64,000 nt of DNA. Source: Thermococcus guaymasensis DSM 11113. GTDB taxonomy: Archaea > Methanobacteriota_B > Thermococci > Thermococcales > Thermococcaceae. The stretch lies in the NCBI RefSeq assembly GCF_000816105.1, contig NZ_CP007140.1, positions 1,266,388-1,330,387 of the forward strand, read 5' to 3'. The position numbers were made by a program, and so were the translations under genes. How positions within the stretch are numbered: position 1 is the first letter of the stretch; the number at the start of each line of letters is the position of its first letter. The notes under the pieces are model-generated. The model was given only the letters and a program-made list of their open reading frames with translations. It had not been told where the DNA came from and did no database searches. Of the stretch, positions 8,712 to 17,900 are shown piece by piece.

Positions 8712-9044
8712 CTATAGCTCGCTTACCCTTTTAAACTCAACCAGATATCTCTTGGCCAGCTCAAAAAGAAAAGTCACCAGGCGCTCGTAGAGGGGTTCTA
8801 CTTCTTCTCCAAAGCGGGCCCTGAGTGCCTTCCCTATCTCCCTTACGGTTCTCCTGCCGTCGCAGAGCTCCCAGGTGTATGCCCCTATCTCGTCGAGCTC
8901 TATCCTTCTGTAGTCCCCGTGGAGCCTCCGGGCCAGAAAGTCCAGCTTTGAGTCCATCGGGATTAGGAGGTAGTACTTGTCGTCAATCTTCTTCAGCCGG
9001 ACTTTGGGGTTGGGCACTGGGACAAGCTCGAGGTACTCTTCCAT
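8712..9044 (-). CDS. PqqD-like (RRE fold) protein
   Basis: 110 residues. The central part, DEIGAYTWELCDGRRTVREI (about residues 51-70), is the hallmark of PqqD-family proteins, small winged-helix-like RiPP recognition elements that bind a peptide substrate and hand it to a modifying enzyme. The rest (EVEPLYERLVTFLFELAKRY) completes the helical half. A GGAGGG ribosome site precedes the ATG. No radical SAM maturase lies beside it; its neighbours are an oligopeptide transporter and an M20 peptidase, so it may bind imported peptides or help assemble the transporter. That is inference from context. Confidence 0.75.
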   Translation of the reverse strand: MEEYLELVPVPNPKVRLKKIDDKYYLLIPMDSKLDFLARRLHGDYRRIELDEIGAYTWELCDGRRTVREIGKALRARFGEEVEPLYERLVTFLFELAKRYLVEFKRVSEL

Positions 9045-9083
9045 GAAGTTCCCTCCAAAAGGGAAAATAAAAGAGTTGGGCCA

Positions 9084-10970
9084 TCACTGACCCTCTTTTC
9101 CTATCTTGTAGAGCCATCCGAGCAGTCCAAGGAGAATGAGGGCCCCAAGGACGTTGCCGGCGGTCGTGGTGGATACTGAGGGTGCCACATCGCCTATGAT
9201 GAGCGCGGCGAACACTATTCCCATGAGGGCCTCTCCGGTTATCAGACCTGCCGCTCCGAGGACTCCTGGGTCGGTGAGGCCCTCGCCCTTGGCGCCCTTG
9301 GCCTTGTCAACGAAGTACCTAACGATACCTCCGAGGAATATCGGGACGCCAAGTGAAAGCGGCAGGTATATACCGACTGCGACGGGCATGACCGGGGTCC
9401 TAAACTTGGAACCCTTCATGGCTAGTATCTCGTCGAGGATTATGAGGGCTATAGCGATTCCTGCACCAATGAAGACCATGTTCCACGGCAGGTTGCCCTC
9501 AAAGACACCCTGGGTGACCTTCGCCATTAGGAAGGCCTGGGGAGCAGCGAGAGCTCCTTCCTTGGCAGTGGCTGTTCCTGCTATTCCGTACGCCTCTATT
9601 AGGAGGTTGAGGACTGGAGCCATAACGAGAGCCGCCGCAAACACGCCGATGATTTCAAAGACCTGCTGCCTCTTAGGTGTTGCACCGACGAGGTAACCGG
9701 TGGCGAGGTCCTGCATGGTGTCTCCGGCTATTGCCGCTGCGGTACACACGACTGCCGCGACGAGTATGGTGGCGACGGCGCCTTCAGTGCCGGTGAGGCC
9801 AAGGGCCTTGAGGATGAGGGCCGTGAAGAGGAGGCTCATAATGGTTATTCCCGAGACCGGGTTGTTTGATGAACCGACGATACCCGCGAGGTAACCTGCT
9901 ATCGCGCTTCCGAAGAAGCCCAGTATGAGCATGAGCACTGCCATCACTGCAGCGTGGAGGACGCTGTCGAGCACGTGCATGTACAGGAGGAAGAGCGGGA
10001 CAACGAAGGCGACTATGAGGACTATCACGTAGTTAAGCGGCATGTCTTCCTCTGTCCTCAGGACGGTGCCTCCGGCCTGCCTGTGCTTGGCGGCTTCGAG
10101 ACCTGCCTTGATACCTCTGCTTATCGGCCCCCTGAGCTTGATAAGGCTCCAGAGGCCACCAACGACCATCGCACCTACTCCCATGTATCTGATTTGGGAG
10201 CTCCAGATAGTTCCTGCTAGCTCAACGGCACTGAGGCCCTCGGGATTACCGTGAGAGGCGGCATAGATGGGAATAGCTATGAACCATGCTATCGCACCAC
10301 CAAGAAAGACGAGGAAGGCTATGTTGAGCCCAACGATGTAACCGACGCTTATCAGAGCGGCGGAGAGGTCGCTTCCAAGGTAGAAGACCCTCTTGCCGAT
10401 GAACTTCGCGCCTTCAAGGGTTCCCTTCCACACGCCGATGCTTCCAAGGAGCTTGTAAAACGCGCCAAGTATTCCGCCTATGAATATCGGCTTTGCGTGG
10501 CTTCCACCTTTGTCACCAGCTATGAGGACTTCCGCACAGGCCGTTCCCTCTGGATAGGGGAGCCTTTCCTCAACGATGAAGGCCCTCCTGAGGACGATTG
10601 TGAAGAGCGCACCGAGGGAACCGCCAAGGGCCGCTATCACTGTGACCAGGTAGTACGGGAAGGTCGTGTAGTACTCGAGAACGACCAGCGCCGGGAACGT
10701 GAAGATGACTCCCGCGGCAAGGGATTCACCCGCTGAAGCCGCTGTCTGCACCATGTTGTTTTCGAGGATGTTCTTGTCCTTGAACGCAAGAAGTATTGCC
10801 ATCGATATAACTGCCGCTGGAATGCTGGCGCTCACGGTCATACCGGCGTACATACCGAGGTAGGCGTTTGCCGCGCCCATTATTATCGAAAGAACAACAC
10901 CCAAAACAAAAGCCTTGACGGTGTATTCTGGGAGCGATTTCTCGGGTGGTATGTAGGGTTTGAACTCCAT
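9084..10970 (-). CDS. OPT family oligopeptide transporter
   Basis: 628 residues, about 14-16 membrane spans. The N-terminal KAFVLGVVLSIIMGAANAYL and the LGMYAGMTVSASIPAAVIS segment are typical of the OPT superfamily of proton-coupled peptide or metal-chelate carriers; a later SSNNPVSGITI stretch is another family signature. ATG 10970 is preferred to GTG 10979 because the sequence GGGGGTGAC just upstream is the ribosome site. Downstream come the PqqD-like and M20 genes on the same strand with short gaps (39 bases and about 16 bases), so these look like one peptide-uptake operon. Substrate may be short peptides; siderophore-type OPT carriers are an alternative. Confidence 0.88.
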   Translation of the reverse strand: MEFKPYIPPEKSLPEYTVKAFVLGVVLSIIMGAANAYLGMYAGMTVSASIPAAVISMAILLAFKDKNILENNMVQTAASAGESLAAGVIFTFPALVVLEYYTTFPYYLVTVIAALGGSLGALFTIVLRRAFIVEERLPYPEGTACAEVLIAGDKGGSHAKPIFIGGILGAFYKLLGSIGVWKGTLEGAKFIGKRVFYLGSDLSAALISVGYIVGLNIAFLVFLGGAIAWFIAIPIYAASHGNPEGLSAVELAGTIWSSQIRYMGVGAMVVGGLWSLIKLRGPISRGIKAGLEAAKHRQAGGTVLRTEEDMPLNYVIVLIVAFVVPLFLLYMHVLDSVLHAAVMAVLMLILGFFGSAIAGYLAGIVGSSNNPVSGITIMSLLFTALILKALGLTGTEGAVATILVAAVVCTAAAIAGDTMQDLATGYLVGATPKRQQVFEIIGVFAAALVMAPVLNLLIEAYGIAGTATAKEGALAAPQAFLMAKVTQGVFEGNLPWNMVFIGAGIAIALIILDEILAMKGSKFRTPVMPVAVGIYLPLSLGVPIFLGGIVRYFVDKAKGAKGEGLTDPGVLGAAGLITGEALMGIVFAALIIGDVAPSVSTTTAGNVLGALILLGLLGWLYKIGKEGQ

Positions 10971-11130
10971 TGTTGTCACCCCCTGAATTGGGCATAGTAA
11001 CTAGGTGCCCGCGTCATAAAAATGTTTTGTTGTGTTCGTTTGTTTGTCTATGTACTTGGGGGTATCTGCCTCGAAAATTCTCCCTGCTATGATGCTTCCT
11101 GCTCTTTTTGCTTCGCCGGTGCGGGGCAAT

Positions 11131-11139
11131 GCCTTATAT
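11131..11139 (+). promoter_or_regulatory. TATA box of the MBL-fold hydrolase gene
   Basis: CCTTATATA lies about 50 bases before the GTG start at 11189. The ribosome site GGAGGTGGGG (11177-11186) follows. The 218-base gap 10971-11188 also has to hold the leftward promoter of the OPT gene, whose TATA box I could not place with confidence. Confidence 0.55.
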
Positions 11140-11188
11140 ACTCCCGGTTGTATATTCCACCGTCCGCAAAGGATACGGAGGTGGGGAA

Positions 11189-12004
11189 GTGATAGAGATA
11201 ACGTTCCTCGGGAGCGGTGGGGGTCGGTTCATCACCATAACCCAGTTCCGCTCCACGGGGGGATTTCACATAAAGGCCAGCAGGAACATCTACGTTGATC
11301 CTGGGCCAGGGGCACTCGTAAGGAGCTGGCGCTACAAACTTGACCCGCGAAGGCTCGATGCGATCTTCGTCTCCCATCGGCACGTGGATCACTGCAACGA
11401 CCTTGAGGTCATGGTTGAAGCAATGACCGGTGGAGCACTGAAGAAAAGAGGCATCCTAATAGCTTCCAAGAGTGTCGTCTACGGTGACGAGGACCACACT
11501 CCCGCGATAAGCAGGTACCACATAGACGTCCTTGAAAGTGTCCACACTCCAGAACCAGGCAACAAGATAACTATAGGCGAAGAGGAGTTCTTGATAACCC
11601 CTGCTCAACACTCCGACCCAACCACTATCGGCTTTCGAATGAGGACCGCTTGCGGGGACGTATCATATATCCCGGACACAGCTTACTTCGATGGCTTGGT
11701 GAAGTGGCACGACGGGGCGAGGGTTCTCATAGCGGCAATAACTCGACCGAGGGACATGGGTATCCCATACCACCTCAGCACTGACGACGCGGTCGAGATG
11801 CTGAAGAACATGGAGAAGAAACCTGAAGTACTGGTAATGAGCCACATCGGCATGAAGATGCACTTTGCAAACCCGTACAAGGAGGCAAAGTACATAGAGA
11901 CCGTGACGGGCGTCAAGACCTACGTCGCCAAGGAGGGCTTCAGAGTAATGGTGGACAAAAAGGAAATAGCAGTCAGGACCCTCAGGCCTGCGCGCTTTGT
12001 TTGA
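11189..12004 (+). CDS. MBL-fold metal-dependent hydrolase
   Basis: 271 residues of the metallo-beta-lactamase fold. The zinc motif HRHVDH is at residues 63-68, further ligands are in AQHSDPTT, the aspartate in YIPDTAYFD, and the late SHIGMK. The family includes phosphodiesterases, tRNase Z-like and lactonase enzymes; the fold does not settle the substrate. I start at GTG 11189 (MIEITFLGSGGG), which gives a perfect ribosome site (GGAGGTGGGG); the longer frame from 11108 would translate the promoter. Its last 23 bases overlap the end of the converging mutase gene. Confidence 0.85.
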   Translation: MIEITFLGSGGGRFITITQFRSTGGFHIKASRNIYVDPGPGALVRSWRYKLDPRRLDAIFVSHRHVDHCNDLEVMVEAMTGGALKKRGILIASKSVVYGDEDHTPAISRYHIDVLESVHTPEPGNKITIGEEEFLITPAQHSDPTTIGFRMRTACGDVSYIPDTAYFDGLVKWHDGARVLIAAITRPRDMGIPYHLSTDDAVEMLKNMEKKPEVLVMSHIGMKMHFANPYKEAKYIETVTGVKTYVAKEGFRVMVDKKEIAVRTLRPARFV

Positions 12005-13352
12005 GTTTTTCCACTTCTTTTGCGACGACGCTGTAGGCTAGCTCGAAGAGCTCGTCGCGCCTCTTCTCGCTCGGTGCCTCGACGACGACCCTGATTTTTG
12101 GCTCGGTTCCGCTCGGCCTGACCAGAACCCACGATCCGTCCTTCAACTGGAAGCGGTAGCCCGAAATCGTGAGGACTTCCTTGATCTCGTCCCCGAGCCT
12201 CTCTTCAAGAATACGGTGTACCCTCTCAAGGATGGCCTTCTTGAGCTCGTCCGGGCACTTCACGTTCTTCTTGGTGAGGTAGTAGGTCGGTATCTCCTCC
12301 CGGATTATCTGGGAGAGCGGTTTTCCGCGCTCGTCTATGAGCTTTATGAGGAGCCCCATTGTCACGAAGCTGTCTATCCACGGCCCAAACTTCGGATGGA
12401 CGAGCTTCCAGGGCTCGGCGGCGAAAATGGCACCGTACTTCTTTATTCCGTCGTGGGGCTGGCCGAGGGGAATCCTCACGACCTTTCCGCCTGCTTCCTC
12501 AACGACGTGGTCTATCCTTGAGCCGGTGTCTATCGAGACGACGACCGTCCCTCCGCCGTTCTCCTCCACGTAGAGCTTGGCGAAGAGGGCTATCAGTGCG
12601 TCCTCGTTCACGTACTGACCCTTCTCGTCGAAAACGGCTATCCTGTCGGCGTCGCCGTCCTGAGCGATGACCAGGTCAACTCCGAGCGTCCTCGCGAGCT
12701 CGCCGAGGTAGGCGATGTTCTCGTACCTCGGCTCCGGCTTCCTTCCGGGAAAGTGCCCGTCAATGTGGGCGTTCACGCTTATCACTTTGGCGCCCATCTC
12801 CCTGAGGAGGTACGGCGCCACAACGCTTCCAGCACCGTTGGCGCCGTCGTAGAGAACCGTTAGGTTTGTTTCGTGGTTCACGAAGTCGAGGACGGTTCCG
12901 ATGTACTCATCTCTAATGTCGAGGCTTTTGAGGCCCTTTATTTCGTCCCACTCGGCCTTTCTGAAGTTCCTGGAGAAAACGAGCCCCTCAAGCTCCCCCT
13001 CCTGCTCGACGTAGAACTCAGTTCCGTCACCGTTGAAGACCTTTATGCCGTTGTCCGTCGGGGGGTTGTGGCTCGCGGTTATCATAACCCCTCCGTCGGC
13101 GTATTTCCTCGTTCCCCACGCCAGGGCTGGCGTCGGAATCAGGCCAAAGTCAAGGACTTCCTTCCCGGTCGAGAGGAGCCCAGAGATGAGCGCGCTCTGG
13201 AGCATCACGCTTGACGTCCTGCCGTCCCTGGCAACGGCAACAGTGTCTCCGTCAATGTACGTCCCCATTGCCCTGCCGATGTTCATCGCGAGTTCCGGTG
13301 TGACCTTCTCCCACAGCGTCCCGCGGATTCCAGCCGTGCCGAAGAGCTTCAT
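11982..13352 (-). CDS. phosphosugar mutase, probably phosphopentomutase
   Basis: 456 residues of the alpha-D-phosphohexomutase family. The phosphoserine loop TASHNPP has its serine at residue 94, the Mg2+ loop DGDADR spans 232-237, and the phosphate-binding RPSGTEPKIRV is near the C-terminus. The sugar-specificity loop reads AAEPWKLVHP, unlike the GGEQSGH of GlmM or GEMSGH of PMM/PGM. As I recall, Thermococcus kodakarensis has a phosphopentomutase (TK1777) close to its amylopullulanase and malK genes; the same neighbourhood here favours ribose-1-phosphate/ribose-5-phosphate conversion. That is inference from synteny. GGTGGTGTT is the ribosome site; a TATA-like ATATTTAAG just upstream suggests a private promoter. 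Confidence 0.85.
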   Translation of the reverse strand: MKLFGTAGIRGTLWEKVTPELAMNIGRAMGTYIDGDTVAVARDGRTSSVMLQSALISGLLSTGKEVLDFGLIPTPALAWGTRKYADGGVMITASHNPPTDNGIKVFNGDGTEFYVEQEGELEGLVFSRNFRKAEWDEIKGLKSLDIRDEYIGTVLDFVNHETNLTVLYDGANGAGSVVAPYLLREMGAKVISVNAHIDGHFPGRKPEPRYENIAYLGELARTLGVDLVIAQDGDADRIAVFDEKGQYVNEDALIALFAKLYVEENGGGTVVVSIDTGSRIDHVVEEAGGKVVRIPLGQPHDGIKKYGAIFAAEPWKLVHPKFGPWIDSFVTMGLLIKLIDERGKPLSQIIREEIPTYYLTKKNVKCPDELKKAILERVHRILEERLGDEIKEVLTISGYRFQLKDGSWVLVRPSGTEPKIRVVVEAPSEKRRDELFELAYSVVAKEVEKLKQSAQA

Positions 13353-13381
13353 AACACCACCGTGTTTAGTTGGGCGGCCCC

Positions 13382-13786
13382 TTAAATATCTTTGGTGGTG
13401 TAGATTGATAATCCCCTATAATTCACCAGCCGCAGTCCCCTCGGGAGGGAGTCTCCGCTCAGCGGCAGGATTACCAGAGGGACTCCGACCTTCCTGCTCA
13501 GCTCGATTATGGGCCCCATGATCTCTGGTGTCGGCCTCACCGAGTACAGGGCGACCGCGTCGCTGTATAGCTCCAGCTTCGGCCTGAACAGGTCGTCCCG
13601 GACGGCCCTAATCCCCGCCTTCCTCGCGTTTTCCACGGCTTTCTTGTTCCAGTCCACTGCCAGAACGTCGTATCCGAGCTCCTTCAGCCTGAACGCTACC
13701 TTTGTCTGGAAGCCTATGCCGAGCTCGACTAGTTTCCCCCTTGGAAAACTCTCCGCCAGAAAATCCGCGAGGTCTTCAATTGGCAT
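13382..13786 (-). CDS. UPF0146 family protein
   Basis: 134 residues. The sequence LVELGIGFQTKVAFRLKELG followed by VLAVDWNKKAV is a small Rossmann fold like the first half of a SAM methyltransferase, as in the UPF0146 family of archaea. No catalytic motif IV is visible, and the function is unknown. A TATA-like GCTTTTTAAACC in the 32-base gap after malK lies about 25 bases before the ATG, so it may have a leaderless transcript of its own as well as readthrough from malK. Confidence 0.8.
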   Translation of the reverse strand: MPIEDLADFLAESFPRGKLVELGIGFQTKVAFRLKELGYDVLAVDWNKKAVENARKAGIRAVRDDLFRPKLELYSDAVALYSVRPTPEIMGPIIELSRKVGVPLVILPLSGDSLPRGLRLVNYRGLSIYTTKDI

Positions 13787-13818
13787 GGGGGAAAATAGAA
13801 ACGGGGGTTTAAAAAGCT

Positions 13819-14937
13819 TCAGAACACGGCCTTTCCGCTTCCCTTCTCGAAGACGTGGGCCTTGCGCATGTCGAAGACTACGTCAATCTCCTGGCCCTCC
13901 ACGACCTTGGACTCGGCACGGAAGGAGCCAAGGAAAGTCACGTTGCCCACGCGGAGGTGGACTATCTTCTCGCTTCCGAGGTTCTCGATGATGTCCACCA
14001 TTGCCCTGATCATGTTCTCCCCTGGAATCTTCACCTGAGCGAACATGGCATCGTAGAGGTCCTCCGGTCTGATGCCGAAAATAACCTCCTTTCCGACCAG
14101 GTTCTTTTCTTCCAGCACCTCAAACTGGTCTGGCAGGAGTTTGAGCCTGAACTCGCCGAAGTCCACGAAGCCGTCCTCCGTAACGGTAGCGTCAATGAAA
14201 TTCATCGGGGGCGAACCAATGAAACCGGCAACGAAGGTATTTGCTGGCTTGTCGTAGACTTCCTCCGGAGTCCCGACCTGCTGGAGGGCGCCCTGGTTGA
14301 TTACGGCAATCCTGTCGCCCATTGTCATGGCCTCAACCTGGTCGTGGGTAACGTAAATCGTTGTGACTCCGAGCTGTCTCTGGAGTTTTTTGAGTTCGGC
14401 GCGCATTTTGACACGGAGTTTCGCGTCCAGGTTGCTGAGCGGCTCGTCCATGAGGAAGACCCGTGGCTTTCTCACGATTGCCCTGCCTAGGGCGACACGC
14501 TGCCTCTGTCCACCGCTGAGTTCCCTTGGCTTCCTGTGCAGGAACTCCGTGAGGCCGAGCATCTCCGCGACTTCTCTGACGCGCTTGTCTATTTCCTGCT
14601 TTGGAACTTTCCTCAGCTTGAGGGGGAAGGCTATGTTGTCGTAGACCGTCATGTGCGGGTAGAGTGCATAGCTCTGGAAGACCATTGCGATGTCCCTGTC
14701 CTTTGGCGGGACGAAGACTCCCTTCTCCGGGTCCGCTACCAGTTTATCGTCGATGTAAATCTGGCCCTTTGTGGGCTCCTCCAGGCCGGCTATCATTCTG
14801 AGGGTTGTCGTTTTTCCACAGCCGGACGGCCCGAGGAGAATCATGAATTCCCCGTCCTTAACCTCAAGATTCATGTCCTTGACCGCGGTAAAGTCACCAA
14901 ACTGCTTCCACACATTGATGAGCCTTACTTCCGCCAT
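13819..14937 (-). CDS. malK: MalK, ATPase of the sugar ABC transporters
   Basis: 372 residues, the same length as the structurally known Thermococcus litoralis MalK. Walker A GPSGCGKTT is at 36-44, the ABC signature LSGGQ at 140-144, Walker B FLMDEP at 161-166, and the switch histidine in YVTHDQ follows; residues from about 240 form the OB/TOBE regulatory domain. It energises uptake of maltodextrins through MalF/MalG on the cytoplasmic face. A GGGGGTGGT ribosome site precedes ATG; the gap to the amylopullulanase gene is 31 bases, so it belongs to that operon. It is the only malK in the window although two malEFG sets are present, so it may also serve the trehalose/maltose permease. Confidence 0.95.
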   Translation of the reverse strand: MAEVRLINVWKQFGDFTAVKDMNLEVKDGEFMILLGPSGCGKTTTLRMIAGLEEPTKGQIYIDDKLVADPEKGVFVPPKDRDIAMVFQSYALYPHMTVYDNIAFPLKLRKVPKQEIDKRVREVAEMLGLTEFLHRKPRELSGGQRQRVALGRAIVRKPRVFLMDEPLSNLDAKLRVKMRAELKKLQRQLGVTTIYVTHDQVEAMTMGDRIAVINQGALQQVGTPEEVYDKPANTFVAGFIGSPPMNFIDATVTEDGFVDFGEFRLKLLPDQFEVLEEKNLVGKEVIFGIRPEDLYDAMFAQVKIPGENMIRAMVDIIENLGSEKIVHLRVGNVTFLGSFRAESKVVEGQEIDVVFDMRKAHVFEKGSGKAVF

Positions 14938-14968
14938 CTTACCACCCCCTAAAAGTTAAAGGGAAAGG

Positions 14969-17900
14969 TCAGCACCTCCTCCTGAGGAGGAGTGGGACTA
15001 TTGCAAGGCCTATCAGGGCCGCTGGGCCGCAGATTCCACCTCCGCTTTTAGAGGTAGTCGTAGTTGTGGTCGTGGTAGTTGTTGAGCTGGTTGTGGTGGT
15101 TGTAGTCGTCGTAGTGGGAGTAGTGGTAGTTGTAGTGGTTGTCGTTGTAGTTGTTGGAACGGTTGTTGTCGTTGTGGTGGTAGTTGTTGTGGTTGTGCTT
15201 GGGGGCGTTGTGGTGGTTGTGGTCGTGGTTGTGGTGGTAGTTGTGGTTTCTCCACCCGTTGAGGTGCCCTCAATGAGGGTTATCATCCGTACCGTAGCTC
15301 TTTTTCCGTTTTCTGGGTCGTAGGAGCTGAGCTGTTCTTCCTGGGTTGGTTTGAAGCCTTCGGGTACGAGTTCATCCATAACCCTCGGCTCGACTCCGGC
15401 TATTATAGCGTCTGGGTCTCCTCCACCAACTATCCACTGTTCTGCGGTTACTCCAACTGGTCTCCACTTGTCAGGCCCATAACCGTCCTGTGAACCCGTT
15501 AGGACAGCTGTGTAGAGTCCGTACTCCTGATCAATTGTGAGGTATCTCTTTGGAACCTTGACTATTATCGCGTTCTTGGTTGGGTCCGCCGAGATCTTCA
15601 TTTCACCCTGGTAAACTGTTCCGTTAGGCAGGACGATGAGGTTACCGTAGTCCCAGCCAGCTATTCTAAGGGCGAGATCCCATGGATGGTTTGGATCGAG
15701 ATCAACGTTGGCTCCCGGACCGTCGGGGAACATTTTGATTGCCGAAGTGTTGCCTCCGTCCTTGAAGTCGAAGTATGCCTCGATTATCTGGAGGCTGAAG
15801 CCGTTTGGCCCGTTCCAGGGGTTGTCGCCGAGATCCTTGAAGTAGAACTCCAGCGTCCAGTCATCGTTGCCCTCGATCATCTTGAACTTCAAGAGGTCGA
15901 AGACACCTGGCTTGAAGACCGCGTCAGTTGGGTAGGTGTAGGTTCCCGGCCCGTGGTCATCGCCTTCTGGATCCTTAACGACTATGCCGGTCTTGATAAT
16001 GGGTATCGCCTTTACAGTTGCCCTCTTTCCGTTTTCTGGGTCATAGGAGCTGAGCTGTTCCTCCTGGGTTGGTTCAAATCCTGGAGGAGCGAGGAGGTCT
16101 ATGACTCTTGGTTCAACTCCAGCGATTATCGCGTCTGGGTCTCCTCCGCCGAGTTTCCACTGCTCGGCTTCAACAGCCGCATCCCTCCACTTGTCCGGGC
16201 CATAGCCGTCCTGAGAGCCACTGAGGACAGCTCCCCAGAGTCCGTAGTCTTCGTTGATCGTTATGTACTTCTTTGGAACCTTAACTATTATTGCGTTCTT
16301 GGTTGGGTCTGCTGAGATCTGCATCTCCCCCTGATAGACGGTTCCATTTGGCAGGACGATGAGGTTTCCATAGTCCCAGCCAGCTATTCTAAGGGCGAGG
16401 TCCCATGGGTGGTCTGGATCAAGGTCTACGTTCGCACCCGGTCCATCGGGGAACATTTTGATTGCTGAGCTGTTTCCGCCTTCCTTGAAATCGAGGTAAA
16501 CCTCTATTATCTGCAGGCTGAAGCCGTTTGGCCCGTTCCACGGGTTGTCGCCGAGGTTCTTGAAGTAGAACTCCATCACGTAGGCGTCGGTCTGCTCCAG
16601 CATCCTGAAGCGTAGGAGGTCGAAGACGCCTGGCTTGAAGACCGCGTCAGTTGGGTAGGTGTAGGTTCCCGGCCCGTGGTCATCGCCCTCTGGGTCAGTA
16701 ATGTCTGCGAGGACTACCCCGGTAACCTGAGTCGGGAGCTTAAGCTCGACGGGGGTGCTGATTATTTCGAGGTTACCGTCCTTTACAGTTGAAACCGCGA
16801 AGTAGAAGTCGCTGGGGCTTTCGAGGTACTCGAATGGAACGACTATCTCTATTGAGCCTCCTTCCGTTTTAGCGGTGAGGTTGGCGAGGAGCTCGCCCTT
16901 TTCGTAGTCGGTTGCGTTGTAGATCTCAGCCGTTCCGTTCATGTAGAGGATGTGCTTCGTTATCATCAGGCCAACACTGTCCCTTGAGAACGGCCATGTT
17001 GAGTACCTCAGTTCCTCTGGTCTCTCCTGGAGCAGGGTAAAGGTGTTTCCGATGTGCCTATTCACTTCGTACAGGCTTATCTCAAACTCGCTCAGGTTGC
17101 CGTTGAGGACGAAATGAAGCCCCTTGCCGTCGAAGTAAACGCTGACATTCCTGGCAAGTGGGGAAAGACTTGAGTAGGTCTTTACCTTGCCCTCTGTGAG
17201 GCCGTCGAGAGCGCGCTTCGTGTAGGGCTCGCCGTCCGGGAAGTAGTTTCCGAAGAGGTAGCTCGGCGGCTCGGCTCCAGCCAGCCTGTAAATCTCGTAG
17301 AGGTAGGTCTTCATGTAGCGGTCAAAGGAGTAGTCCTGCCCGCTGTCCTGGTCATTTCCGTACCACCAGAACCAGTCGCTCGCCTCTGCCCTGAGGAGGT
17401 ACTCGTTGGCGTTCTGCCATCTGGCCAGATCCATTGACTCCTTCTCCTCCATAAGGGTCTTTCTCGCCAGGTAGAGCCAGTACCAGCCGTAGTTCTCCTG
17501 CGGCTCGCCTATCCAGGTTGAGAGGGTTCCGTCAATCCAGCTGCTCTCGGGCCACTGCATCTCCTCGCTGACCCCGGCCATATCGTAGAGCTCGTTGAGG
17601 CTCTCGGCCTTGAGGAGTGCATTAACGTGCTCTTCGGTAGTGAGGTCAAGGCGCTTCATCATCTTGGGGGTCAGGGGCTTTGCCTTGTCCCCGTAGAGCT
17701 GGATGTACTCGCTCGGTGTGAGTGTCCTTATAAGGCCTTGCTCCTGGAGCTCGGTGAGCCTCTCGTAGAGCGTCTCAAGGAAGAGCTGCCCGTCGTAGGG
17801 GTAGTGCTCCCACGGGTTCTCACCGTCGAGGGTGACGACATAAACCAGTGAGCCGTCGTAGTTCTGCTTCTGAATCTTGAGAAGCTCGTTTACAAAGTCC

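Noticed and set aside
15066-15323. Open frame of repeated valines on the plus strand opposite the amylopullulanase linker
   Set aside because: It is the reverse of the threonine-codon tract and has no ribosome site; the GH57 protein on the other strand explains the sequence.
16071-16083. GGTTCAAATCC, resembling a tRNA T-arm
   Set aside because: Lies inside the amylopullulanase coding region; no acceptor or anticodon stem around it.
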